Virus record (IMG/VR): IMGVR_UViG_3300023235_000015 | Span: 1 to 64,000 of that record | Source of the DNA: a virus | Length of the DNA stretch: 64,000 nt | Strand: one strand, 5' to 3' | Shown: positions 30,730-38,654 of the stretch, one piece after another | How positions within the stretch are numbered: the stretch's first letter is position 1 | Layout: every line of letters starts with the position of its first letter | Made by a program: the position numbers and the translations under genes | The notes under the pieces: generated by a model | Databases searched by the model: none | Told to the model about the DNA's origin: nothing | The model's input: only the letters and a program-made list of their open reading frames with translations

Positions 30730-31618
30730 TTGATTTCCACATTTCTAGCGTATTTTTATGTTCTCCTGTTTCTGGATCAACCCACTCAAAGCGTTTTCCG
30801 TCATTATCGGAAACGTAGATACCATGATTATGAACCCAAGGGTGTCTCTCATCTAGCATTGGAACTTCTACTGTGTTTGTATCTAGCTTCCATTGATGGT
30901 TAACGGGGTGATCTAAATGGTATCCTCGCGCTCTACCTACAGTTGTCATAGGAACTCCTGCGGCGCAGAATCTCAATCCAATTTCTCCATCTTCAACTCT
31001 ACCTGCTGATAGCTCATCCCAAAATCCACCAAGATCACGAAACGCTTTAGCAGGGTAAACAATATTTCCACCAAAGTTTGCCATAGCATAACTAATGTTA
31101 CCTTCGGCAGTTGTTCTATGCCCATTTGAGTTAAACATATCCCATCTAGGATCATTTTTAATTTCTGGCGATAGTTCTCTTTTTCCTTTTGGTAGCCACT
31201 CATAAGGACCAATCATAATTCTTGGCTCACCATAATCATATTGCGTTGCGTAAGCATACATTTGATTAGCTTCAGGGTCCATAATTATGTCTGAATCTAC
31301 AAACCAATAATGAGAAAAGCTGTCAATAGGTAAATTATCATCAGCCCAAATAGCACCAGCGTTTTTAGGCTGAATTGTTCCTGAGCCGCCAACATGCTTA
31401 GCGTTATAAGTAGCGATAGAAACAACCCCATCTAATAGTAGTTTGCCGCGTATTTCGCCACATACTTCATTTACTTTATGTGGCATAAATCCGTCGCATA
31501 CTATAACTATATATATAACCTTTAGAGTTTGATTATACAGTGATTCAAGTACTAGATTTAAATTCTCTAACCTATTTTCTCCACAAGGTATTATAACTAC
31601 TGGACTATATGTATTCAT
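30722..31618 (-). CDS. Glycosyltransferase family 2-like
   Basis: The 298-residue protein starts with SPVVIIPCGENRLENLNLVL, has IVIVCDGF, AGAIWADDN and WFVDSDIIMDP (DXD-type metal site), and GGFWDELSAGRVEDGEIGLRFCAAG, the GT2 acceptor-site helix. It overlaps both neighbouring genes by 4-8 bases. Adjacent to three other transferases, so it likely adds one sugar of a multi-step glycan. Confidence 0.8.
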   Translation of the reverse strand: MNTYSPVVIIPCGENRLENLNLVLESLYNQTLKVIYIVIVCDGFMPHKVNEVCGEIRGKLLLDGVVSIATYNAKHVGGSGTIQPKNAGAIWADDNLPIDSFSHYWFVDSDIIMDPEANQMYAYATQYDYGEPRIMIGPYEWLPKGKRELSPEIKNDPRWDMFNSNGHRTTAEGNISYAMANFGGNIVYPAKAFRDLGGFWDELSAGRVEDGEIGLRFCAAGVPMTTVGRARGYHLDHPVNHQWKLDTNTVEVPMLDERHPWVHNHGIYVSDNDGKRFEWVDPETGEHKNTLEMWKSNE

Positions 31619-31917
31619 ACAAGATTCTTTCTAATGTTGTCTAGAAAAGTGAGCTTTTCTGCTTCGCTAACATTATAGTAAGTATCTTCATACTGATCAA
31701 TAAAAGGTCTAGCTTCTGCTACACTTGTTATTTGTACAAGGTCAGCTAAAGATTTAACATATTCCCAAGGGTCAAAGCATGAGCAACCACTATCGTCACC
31801 TAAATATAACTTGCCTGTATTATTATCGCGCCAAACGGCAGTAATTGACCACTCATAATCTTCCCAACCAATTTGAGCAATCTGTTCTAAGTTATCTTGT
31901 TCGTATATCCAGTCCAT
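31615..31917 (-). CDS. Small conserved-looking protein in the glycosylation block
   Basis: The 100-residue acidic protein contains WSITAVWRDNNTGKLYLGDDSGCSCFDPWE, a beta region with a GDDSGCSCFDPWE loop shared in my recollection with small phage proteins of unknown function. ATG and TAG overlap neighbours. No function assigned. Confidence 0.55.
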   Translation of the reverse strand: MDWIYEQDNLEQIAQIGWEDYEWSITAVWRDNNTGKLYLGDDSGCSCFDPWEYVKSLADLVQITSVAEARPFIDQYEDTYYNVSEAEKLTFLDNIRKNLV

Positions 31918-32612
31918 TAGTTTTCTCCGTTTATTCTATAAGGTCTTTTATGTATTTTAGCAGTTTCTATTTTTCCATCAGCGCCTTCTAATGCTACGGT
32001 GCTTCTGCCTAAGCCCATACCATAGTTCTCCGCTAGCTCTTGTAGGGGTAAACCATTGTACCATTTTGCTGACACTTCTATTTTCTTCATAAGTTCCCAA
32101 TCTTCACTAAAAGATTCTGAGTATGAGGCGATTCCAAATTCTTCGTAAACTTCACGCCTGACAGCAAATCCTGAACCTAGAATATGAGTGTGTGAAGTAT
32201 GATCATCATAGTCACAAATAAGTGTTTTATTCATATCTACAGGTTCGTGATGATAGTGACACAAGCCTAGTAAACCTAGTCGTGGGTTTTCTTCAAACAA
32301 ATGTACAACTGACTCTAACCAATTGTGTGCGAAGTTTAGATCGCTGTCAATCTTTATTAAAATATCTCCTGTAGCGATCTTGAAGCACTTGTTAATTGAT
32401 CTCCCAACTCCTTCATTATATCCACAAGGGTTAATAATTCTAGTAGCGCCATCGAGAGCAAGTTTGTCTACATTATGAAATAGCTCTAAGTCGCTACCAT
32501 CATCATTAATTATTAATTCATAAGGTGTTTTTGTATTATCTTTTAAAGATAATAAAGTATCTTGTAACCATTGGTGTCTATTATATGATAGTACACAAAC
32601 GCTAGGAATCAT
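31917..32612 (-). CDS. Glycosyltransferase family 2
   Basis: The 231-residue protein has a clear GT2 signature: SVCVLSYNRHQWLQDTLLSL, ELIINDDGSD, NEGVGRSINKCFKIATGDILIKIDSDLNF with an IDSD metal site, and FGIASYSESFSEDWELMKKI at the acceptor site. Small size indicates a minimal catalytic domain. It overlaps the preceding membrane protein gene. Confidence 0.88.
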   Translation of the reverse strand: MIPSVCVLSYNRHQWLQDTLLSLKDNTKTPYELIINDDGSDLELFHNVDKLALDGATRIINPCGYNEGVGRSINKCFKIATGDILIKIDSDLNFAHNWLESVVHLFEENPRLGLLGLCHYHHEPVDMNKTLICDYDDHTSHTHILGSGFAVRREVYEEFGIASYSESFSEDWELMKKIEVSAKWYNGLPLQELAENYGMGLGRSTVALEGADGKIETAKIHKRPYRINGEN

Positions 32613-32877
32613 TTTTTATCTTTCTCATTAAGCTTTCTAGCTTATAACGTAACGTAGGCTTTTTGTATTTATTTTTTATAAAATAAATTATTTCTACTAA
32701 AGCAAATACTGGCATAGTTGTAAACCACAATATTGAAATTAATAATATTTCTAAGGTATTGCAAGTATCACTTGTTTGATACTGTCTAGTAGGCTCCCAC
32801 CAAAATTTAGTAGTAAAAATAAAAGTTGCTATAAATCCTATTATATAAATTGTTATTATCAATGCTTCTATCAACAT
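32602..32877 (-). CDS. Small two-helix membrane protein
   Basis: Two hydrophobic segments (about residues 1-25, ALIITIYIIGFIATFIF, and 45-68, LEILLISILWFTTMPVFALV) are followed by a basic tail (KNKYKKPTLRYKLESLMRK). The gene sits between the methyltransferase and a glycosyltransferase, overlapping the latter. It could anchor the glycosylation enzymes to the membrane; function unknown. Confidence 0.6.
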   Translation of the reverse strand: MLIEALIITIYIIGFIATFIFTTKFWWEPTRQYQTSDTCNTLEILLISILWFTTMPVFALVEIIYFIKNKYKKPTLRYKLESLMRKIKNDS

Positions 32878-32884
32878 TATTTCC

Positions 32885-33619
32885 TTACTTAGTTAATGTA
32901 ACTCTTATCTCTCTTGGCTTTTCAAATATTAAATCTGTATCTAAATAGGGCAAAGGGCTTGAGCCATCAACCGAAAATATAACAACATCATTTACTAGTT
33001 TTCCTGTAATCATAGGAGCAGGAGTATATTCAATAGCAGTTTGTGTAAATCTTGCTTTAGTATAAGGAGTAGCAAATACTTCGTGCCAATGTTCAGCGCC
33101 GTCAGTTCCAGTAAAATCAATAAAAGTTTCTTTCCCAATCCACATTTTATGATCTGATGATTCCCAAGAACTTCTTGAAGGAAAAATAGGAACAATGATT
33201 CTAAGTATTCCGCTTTTAACAAGAACCCTATAACAATCGTCAATTAAGTTAATGAACCCATCTGAAGTTAGATGTTCAAAGAAATGGTGACTAATTATTG
33301 ACTCGATTGAGTTATCTGGAAAAGGAAGTACTCCCCACTTTCCAAAAGTTTTATCGTATTGTGTAGTTTGATCTGCTAAAGGTTGTCCTTCGCGCCAACT
33401 AAAAATTTGTCCTGTGTTCAAGTCCATTTGAATATCACCCTGATTACGGTCAATACCTATACGAGCTTTTGGAATTTTGCCGCACCCAAGATCAATATGA
33501 AAGTCAGTAAAATCATCAGGGTGAGATTGCGTTGTACCTAAATCCCAACCTTTATCATGTTTACACGCTTCAAGATTTTCGTATCTCCACCATTCATTCA
33601 TCCTCTTACCAAAACCCAA
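32885..33619 (-). CDS. SAM-dependent methyltransferase
   Basis: The 244-residue protein has the class I motif FHIDLGCGKIPKARIGID, then LPFPDNSIESIISHHFFEH (post-I and motif IV region) and CYRVLVKSGILRIIVP. These are hallmarks of small-molecule or glycan methyltransferases of the 11/25 type. In the glycosylation block it probably methylates a sugar. It overlaps the upstream small gene. Confidence 0.8.
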   Translation of the reverse strand: MGFGKRMNEWWRYENLEACKHDKGWDLGTTQSHPDDFTDFHIDLGCGKIPKARIGIDRNQGDIQMDLNTGQIFSWREGQPLADQTTQYDKTFGKWGVLPFPDNSIESIISHHFFEHLTSDGFINLIDDCYRVLVKSGILRIIVPIFPSRSSWESSDHKMWIGKETFIDFTGTDGAEHWHEVFATPYTKARFTQTAIEYTPAPMITGKLVNDVVIFSVDGSSPLPYLDTDLIFEKPREIRVTLTK

Positions 33620-33789
33620 TCCCCAACAACTTTATAATTGTCGGGATTATTTAATCTTTTTAGTTCTTCACAACATCTATCATAAGTCAAAAATTTTCCA
33701 CCACGTTCTGCGGTTTCAATATGTTCTAGAAAGTAGTGAAAAGATTTATTTCCAGCACCTAGTCTAGTTCCGTTTTTTAATATAACCAT
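33598..33789 (-). CDS. Short leading protein of the glycosylation operon
   Basis: A 63-residue basic protein with ribosome site ACAGGAAAAA before ATG. Its sequence (FHYFLEHIETAERG, FLTYDRCCEELKRL) is not recognised. It is the first coding gene after the long structured leader, and its stop overlaps the methyltransferase start. Confidence 0.5.
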   Translation of the reverse strand: MVILKNGTRLGAGNKSFHYFLEHIETAERGGKFLTYDRCCEELKRLNNPDNYKVVGDWVLVRG

Positions 33790-34227
33790 TTTTTCCTGTT
33801 TTTGTTTGTCACCGCTTAGTACGGGAGCAGGTATCTTATCACAGGTCGGGCCTGTCGCCTAATCTGGCGAGGCGTGAAGGGCGGGCGAAGCGCGAAAGGA
33901 AATCGCCACATTAAAAGGATAAAGAAAAAGCTCAATTAAATCTATTAGTAGATTCCAAAAGGACACGCATTTTGGACGTACCTCTCCCGTCAAGGAGAGA
34001 TAAGAATAGGTTCCATGAAGGTATCCGCTTCTGTTACGATAAGGTTTCAATGCGCCCGGTCCTCCTGCTGATCCCGCGCATATGTCTTTCGACAATCTGC
34101 CTTACCCCCCATACAGGTTTATTAAACTAGGCCGAGTAGCGTAGTTCCGGTAAGTGCCTCTACAAGTTAGCTCTTTCCCAAGGCTCTGTAAGTATGTAGG
34201 AAAAGGACAAGACGATCCTCAACCGAT
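33790..34227 (-). ncRNA. Long structured leader or independent ncRNA
   Basis: This stretch of about 440 nt has no convincing gene. From a consensus minus-strand promoter at 34262-34234 it would be transcribed into a string of hairpins: TGTC-GAAA-GACA (34083-34094), ATGCGC/GCGCAT (34050-34081), CTCTCC/GGAGAG (33982-33999), CCAAAA/TTTTGG (33955-33975), TCGCC/GGCGA (33855-33870) and CAGG/CCTG (33842-33854). It is richer in G+C than flanking genes. A second -10-like TGATAAGAT lies at about 33832-33840. It may be a regulatory leader of the glycosylation operon or a separate RNA. No Rfam family was recognised; tmRNA is excluded. Confidence 0.55.
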
Positions 34228-34233
34228 AAAACC

Positions 34234-34262
34234 ATTCTAGAGATTAGCTGCCGCAATGTCAA
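34234..34262 (-). promoter_or_regulatory. Consensus sigma70-like leftward promoter
   Basis: Perfect TTGACA (34262-34257), 17-base spacer and TAGAAT (34239-34234) on the minus strand. It would drive the structured leader and the glycosylation genes, back to back with the rightward promoter at 34285. Confidence 0.85.
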
Positions 34263-34284
34263 ATTTTTTGTTTGCGCCGCCCTC

Positions 34285-34314
34285 TCGACACGCCCCGGTC
34301 AGGTGTGGTACAAT
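34285..34314 (+). promoter_or_regulatory. Rightward promoter of the replication operon
   Basis: TCGACA (34285-34290), 18-base spacer and TACAAT (34309-34314), preceded by TGTGG (extended -10). Transcription starts about 20 bases before the AAGGAGA ribosome site of the first gene. Confidence 0.8.
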
Positions 34315-34343
34315 GCCGGGAGGCAACAATGAAGGAGACACAG

Positions 34344-34595
34344 ATGCCAGATTCAAATTACTACCCTCTAGATGAGAACGAGCAGCCAAAGGCGCTTATT
34401 CAGGTGTCAGAGGAAGATAAGATTGGTCTTGATAATTACGGCAACGTAACTATCCGCGCTTCAATCAGTCGCTTTGTCAAGGACGAAAATATCGCCGCTC
34501 AGATTATTTCAGCGCACGATGAGATTGTAGATGTACTAGATCAGACGTATATTGATAAGCGCCGTGACGCAATGCGAGAAGAACTAAAGGGATGA
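34344..34595 (+). CDS. Small acidic protein at the head of the replication operon
   Basis: I choose the ATG at 34344 because GAAGGAGA lies 6 bases before it and the promoter overlaps the longer upstream frame. The 83-residue acidic protein has IRASISRFVKDENIAAQIISAHDEIVDVLDQ, a helical pair, and ends DKRRDAMREELKG. No family recognised. It overlaps the dUTPase start by 4 bases. Confidence 0.6.
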   Translation: MPDSNYYPLDENEQPKALIQVSEEDKIGLDNYGNVTIRASISRFVKDENIAAQIISAHDEIVDVLDQTYIDKRRDAMREELKG

Positions 34596-35026
34596 ATGTG
34601 GCGAAGGTTCACGCCGACGCTGTTATTCCATCCCTCGCGCATGATGGTGACGCGGGTTATGATCTATACTCAGTAGAGTCATTAGACATTTCACCCGGCG
34701 AAACTAGATTGGTTGATACAGGTCTTATATTAGAGATTCCGTATCCTTATGCTGGTTTTATTCTGCCGCGCTCAGGACTCGCAGTTAAAAAAGGCATTAC
34801 GATTCCTAACTCTCCCGGCCTGATTGATTCAGGATATCGTGGAGAGGTAAAAGTAGGGCTTCATAATAATCGTTACCACCAAAGATACAAAGTTAAAAAA
34901 GGTGACAGAATAGCTCAGATTGTATTTATGCCTGTTCATGCTTATTTTAAGTTCAAAGAAAAAACAAAAAAAGAACTAGAAAATACAGAAAGAAATATAG
35001 GAGGATTTGGCTCAAGTGGATATTGA
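34592..35026 (+). CDS. dut: dUTP pyrophosphatase
   Basis: The 144-residue protein shows all trimeric dUTPase motifs: HDGDAGYDLYS (I), PRSGLA (II), GLIDSGYRGEVKVGL (III), KKGDRIAQIVF (IV) and IGGFGSSGY (V). It hydrolyses dUTP to dUMP, preventing uracil incorporation and feeding ThyX. Length is typical. The start overlaps the preceding gene (ATGA) and its end overlaps the next start. Confidence 0.95.
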   Translation: MNVAKVHADAVIPSLAHDGDAGYDLYSVESLDISPGETRLVDTGLILEIPYPYAGFILPRSGLAVKKGITIPNSPGLIDSGYRGEVKVGLHNNRYHQRYKVKKGDRIAQIVFMPVHAYFKFKEKTKKELENTERNIGGFGSSGY

Positions 35027-35279
35027 CAATGAAGAATGTGGAAATTATGAACGTGACCCAACATATGAATATGATTTTATTTTATCTGGTCTTGATATAA
35101 AATTTATGCTTGAAGCTATAGATTTTACAGTACAAAATTCTGAGCCACATTATACTTTTCTTAAGTATGCTATAAACCTTACATCAGATATTTACACTCA
35201 GCTTGGTATTGATTTTCAGGATGAACGTGAAAGTTTACTTAATGAACTTGAAGAAATCGAAAAATCAGGAGAACTCTAA
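35007..35279 (+). CDS. Small acidic protein after dUTPase
   Basis: GGAGGATTTGG gives a ribosome site for TTG at 35007, inside the dUTPase 3' end; a GTG at 35016 is an alternative. The 90-residue acidic protein (FILSGLDIKFMLEAIDFTVQN, then LNELEEIEKSGEL) is helical and unrecognised. It precedes the helicase gene and could be a helicase accessory factor. Confidence 0.55.
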   Translation: MAQVDIDNEECGNYERDPTYEYDFILSGLDIKFMLEAIDFTVQNSEPHYTFLKYAINLTSDIYTQLGIDFQDERESLLNELEEIEKSGEL

Positions 35280-35281
35280 AA

Positions 35282-36529
35282 TTGGATTATGAATCTAGAT
35301 TACTAAGCAAAACAGTACAAAGTGGTGGTCTAGAGAATCTAATTGCTAGTGGCATTTCGCTAAGGCACTTTGAGAACCCACAGAATGAGGAACTTTGGAA
35401 TTATCTACTTAATCATGTAGATAAATATAAAACAGAACCCTCATACGAAGAAGTCAAAGATAGCTTCAAAGAGTATGAATTTGAAGTTGTAACAGATTCT
35501 TTTGACTATATAAAAGATAAGTTTATTGCTCAGTTAAAACGCCGTGAAGCAACAGCGGCACTATTTGATCTTGGCAACATTATAGATACAAATAATCATG
35601 AGCAGTTGATGCAAATTGATGAGCTATTTTTAGATCGCTCTAGGGACTTGGCGAATATTTTGCCAACAACTAAGGCTGCTAAATTTTCATCAATGAAAGA
35701 CCGCATCGCTCAATATAAGCGTGATCAAGAATTAGGAATTCAAAAAGGTATGCCGTTTGGTATACCTACGTTAGATTCTTATACGCTTGGATTGATGGAA
35801 TATGAATATGTGACAATTGCTGGACCAACAGGCTTTGGTAAAACTACTCTTGGATTGTGGTTTATGCTGAATCATTTCTTTGCTGGTCATACACCAATGA
35901 TTATTTCACTCGAAATGAGTGATGAAGAAATCTACAAGAAGCTTGATGGAATGGCCGCTGATCTCAAACAACATGCTATTCAGGCAATGACTCTTGGATT
36001 AGATGAAATGGGCCGATGGGAAGCTATGGCTGAAAAGATTGAAAATCTAGAGAATGACATTATTGTAATTGATGTTGATAATGCTACTCCTGAGAAAATC
36101 TATGCTGAAGCTTCAAGATGGAATCCTGACGTAATCATGGTTGACTACATTCAGTTGTTAGACGCGCCAAGGCATATTAAAGAAAGCTACAAACAGGTCG
36201 GACATATTTCTAAGCAGATGAAGCGTATTGCTCGTCAACTTAGAATTCCGGTCTATGGACTTTCACAGACTAACTCAGAATCATTTGCTGAAGGTGCAAA
36301 GTTAACTAACGTTTCAGAATCTAGAGCTATTGTACATAACTCAGATATTGTTTTAGGTTTACATCAAGATGAAGAAATGCAAGCCGTACAAAAACTAGAA
36401 CTTCGATTACTTAAAAATCGACGCGGTGTTGCTAAAAAAAATATATATATGCTTTGGGATCATGAAAACTCTGACTACAGAGAATGGAATCCAGAGATAG
36501 ATCAATTTAGGGAGTTGAATGACGAATAA
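35282..36529 (+). CDS. DnaB-like replicative helicase
   Basis: The 415-residue protein has a small N-terminal domain and a RecA-type core: Walker A AGPTGFGKTT (about residue 180), a MIISLEMSDEEI H1a region, Walker B VIMVDYIQLL (about 283), and the LRIPVYGLSQTN H3 motif with C-terminal arginine finger region LLKNRRG. Start is TTG at 35282. It unwinds the replication fork together with the primase encoded two genes downstream. Confidence 0.92.
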   Translation: MDYESRLLSKTVQSGGLENLIASGISLRHFENPQNEELWNYLLNHVDKYKTEPSYEEVKDSFKEYEFEVVTDSFDYIKDKFIAQLKRREATAALFDLGNIIDTNNHEQLMQIDELFLDRSRDLANILPTTKAAKFSSMKDRIAQYKRDQELGIQKGMPFGIPTLDSYTLGLMEYEYVTIAGPTGFGKTTLGLWFMLNHFFAGHTPMIISLEMSDEEIYKKLDGMAADLKQHAIQAMTLGLDEMGRWEAMAEKIENLENDIIVIDVDNATPEKIYAEASRWNPDVIMVDYIQLLDAPRHIKESYKQVGHISKQMKRIARQLRIPVYGLSQTNSESFAEGAKLTNVSESRAIVHNSDIVLGLHQDEEMQAVQKLELRLLKNRRGVAKKNIYMLWDHENSDYREWNPEIDQFRELNDE

Positions 36530-36782
36530 ACAATCGCCATTGGCGAAAGAATTATTAGCAACAGATGAACTATACAAATTTGCTAATGAATTTGGGCTTT
36601 CAATTGAGTTAGATAAATTATCTGAAACTGGCGGAGAACTTGTATACCGCGTAGCTGATAATAATAATCAAACAATTAAGCAAATAGTTATTAAAGAAAG
36701 CGACATTCAATATTTCCAAAATAATATTGAAGAATACGCTGGAACACTACTAAACAAAGTAAGTCAAATATATCCTAAATGA
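36519..36782 (+). CDS. Small protein between helicase and primase
   Basis: The 87-residue protein overlaps the helicase end by 11 bases and the primase start by 4. It is acidic with a helical N-terminus and a beta pair (GGELVYRVADNNNQTIKQIVI). No family recognised; position suggests a replisome accessory. Confidence 0.55.
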   Translation: MTNKQSPLAKELLATDELYKFANEFGLSIELDKLSETGGELVYRVADNNNQTIKQIVIKESDIQYFQNNIEEYAGTLLNKVSQIYPK

Positions 36783-37837
36783 ATGAAACTAAGTATGATA
36801 TCGTAGAGGCTCTTGAAGCCCTAGGCATTAAGCGAATTACTGTAAGAGGCGAGGAAGTAAATTTCTCTTGCCCGCAGGACTTCCATGCCAGAGGCGACCG
36901 GAATCCATCTGCATCCGTAAATAGTAAGAACTATACCTACCACTGTTTTAGTTGTGGCGCATCAGGAACGATCTACACGCTGATTGGCGACGTATTAGGG
37001 GTTTCCCCTGCCATTGCTATCAGATGGCTTAGAGAGCGTTTCTGGCTAGGTGAATCAGAGGACTACAAAACTGTATCGGTGGAGCAGCGCCTACGAAACA
37101 TGCTGAATAATAATGCTGAAGATGTAACAGAAAAACCAAAATGGCTTCTGGATAAATCTTTAGACGATTTTAAAGTTGACTGGTTTAGAGCTTATACAGC
37201 TTACATAGATGGGGAACTACCTGAAAAGCTAGCCCGTCCATTTGAATCGTATAATTTAACTCCGAAAACTTGCACTAGTTTTGAGTTAGGTTATGATAGG
37301 TCAACAAACCGTATCACAATCCCTAGAAGAAATTTCAAGGGACAATTAATTGAAGTCAAAGGTAGAAGCTCAGATAACGATGAGTTTCCAAAGTATCTTG
37401 GATTAGGTAATAAAGAGGGGGTAAGCGGCTACAAGTTCCCGCGACTGAAAGACACTTCTTTGGTCTACGGCCTTGACACAGCCTCCACCGATTTGATACT
37501 CTGTGAGGGTGAGTTCGTTTGCCAATATATGAGGCAATTAGGATTCACTGGATCAGTAGCAATAGGTACAAGCAAAATTTCAGAAAAACAACTTAAGAGT
37601 ATTCTTAAAAAGGCTGAACGAGCTACTATCCTATTTGATCCAGACGATGCTGGTTACGAAGGCGCATCACAAGCAATAGATTTGCTTTACGGGAATATAC
37701 CTGTTACTATTGCTTTACTACCTTCTCCTGACCCTGACCAATTTTCTAAGTCAGAAATGGAAGGTATAATAAAGAACGCAAAGAACCCCTTAGAGTTCAA
37801 AAAGTTTTATAAAGAATACAAAGAAAACAGGAGTTGA
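36779..37837 (+). CDS. DnaG-like primase
   Basis: The 352-residue protein has an N-terminal zinc finger (FSCPQDFHARGDRNPSASV...YHCFSCGASG, CHC2-type, residues about 28-60). A TOPRIM domain follows with LILCEGEFVCQYMRQL (catalytic Glu) and ILFDPDDAGYEGASQA (DxD). It lacks the C-terminal helicase-binding domain of cellular DnaG. Makes RNA primers at the fork; sits directly after the helicase. Confidence 0.93.
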   Translation: MNETKYDIVEALEALGIKRITVRGEEVNFSCPQDFHARGDRNPSASVNSKNYTYHCFSCGASGTIYTLIGDVLGVSPAIAIRWLRERFWLGESEDYKTVSVEQRLRNMLNNNAEDVTEKPKWLLDKSLDDFKVDWFRAYTAYIDGELPEKLARPFESYNLTPKTCTSFELGYDRSTNRITIPRRNFKGQLIEVKGRSSDNDEFPKYLGLGNKEGVSGYKFPRLKDTSLVYGLDTASTDLILCEGEFVCQYMRQLGFTGSVAIGTSKISEKQLKSILKKAERATILFDPDDAGYEGASQAIDLLYGNIPVTIALLPSPDPDQFSKSEMEGIIKNAKNPLEFKKFYKEYKENRS

Positions 37838-37842
37838 ATTAA

Positions 37843-38559
37843 ATGCCGCGAGGATTAAGTGTAGTTGAAAAGTTTGGAAAGAGAAGTGCTGGTGGAGCAG
37901 GCCCGCTTCGATTGAGATTGAAAGAAGGAGAAACTGCCACAGTTCGTTTCTTAGAACAAGGTGATGAACTATTCTATTATTACTACCACGACTTCTCTCA
38001 CCTAGATAAGCAGAATGGATTTAAGTTCAGCTTTCCTTGTCTAGATCAAGATGATGAAGGTAAGCCTAGCCCCGGTGCTGAACAGGAGTTTCCACGTAAG
38101 TTCCGTACATCTGTAAATGTAATTTGGCGCGATGCACCAAAATACGAGCGCGATTCAGATAACAAGATCGTAACAGGATCAGACGGCAAGTGGAAGCAGA
38201 TTGACACCGAGGATCAGGTTGCAGTTTGGGAAGGTGGACAGAACGTATTCAAAATGCTAGCAGAGAAGGATCGCAAGTATAAGGGCATTGGAAGCCTAGA
38301 GCTTGAAATCGGACGCTCAGGGACCGGGTTTGATACTCGTTACACAATTGAGCCTGCTGACTTTGATGCTGGTAAGACACCGCTTAGCAAGGAAGATAAG
38401 AAGCTATCTGAAGGTAAGTACAACCTAGATAAGATTGCGCGTCTAGATATGACTTATGAAGAAGTTACTGATCTAATTGACAAGCAGCTAGGAGCTAATG
38501 AGACTGAAGATGATTCAGACGTTAACGATTTCCTAGACGATGATCCGTTCAAAGAGTAG
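37843..38559 (+). CDS. Single-stranded DNA-binding protein
   Basis: The 238-residue protein has a basic N-terminus, an OB-like beta region (GETATVRFLEQGDELFYYYYHD), and a very acidic C-terminal tail (ETEDDSDVNDFLDDDPF), like phage gp32/gp2.5 SSBs whose tails recruit replication proteins. A CPQ-type zinc site is not seen. Codon use is richer in C/G third positions than neighbours, consistent with high expression. Lies between primase and polymerase. Confidence 0.75.
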   Translation: MPRGLSVVEKFGKRSAGGAGPLRLRLKEGETATVRFLEQGDELFYYYYHDFSHLDKQNGFKFSFPCLDQDDEGKPSPGAEQEFPRKFRTSVNVIWRDAPKYERDSDNKIVTGSDGKWKQIDTEDQVAVWEGGQNVFKMLAEKDRKYKGIGSLELEIGRSGTGFDTRYTIEPADFDAGKTPLSKEDKKLSEGKYNLDKIARLDMTYEEVTDLIDKQLGANETEDDSDVNDFLDDDPFKE

Positions 38560-38575
38560 TAGAAATTAATTAGAG

Positions 38576-38633
38576 TGTAGGTAGTCTCTATAATGGTAGA
38601 GAACTAAGTCACGCAACCAAAGCGTAGCCTACA
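38576..38633 (+). other. tRNA-like structured element before the polymerase gene
   Basis: TGTAGG/CCTACA (outer stem), TCTC/GAGA enclosing a D-loop-like TATAATGGTA, and ACGC/GCGT with a seven-base loop. It resembles a tRNA without an anticodon arm. The D-loop also contains TATAAT, so a promoter is an alternative reading. Confidence 0.35.
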
Positions 38634-38654
38634 TTATATAGAAAGGTATTACAG

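Noticed and set aside
33859-34095. 78-codon minus-strand frame in the leader region
   Set aside because: No ribosome site, atypical composition, and it overlaps the strongest RNA hairpins.
33790-34230. tmRNA
   Set aside because: No tRNA-like T-arm, no GGTTCGA motif and no tag-like frame on either strand.
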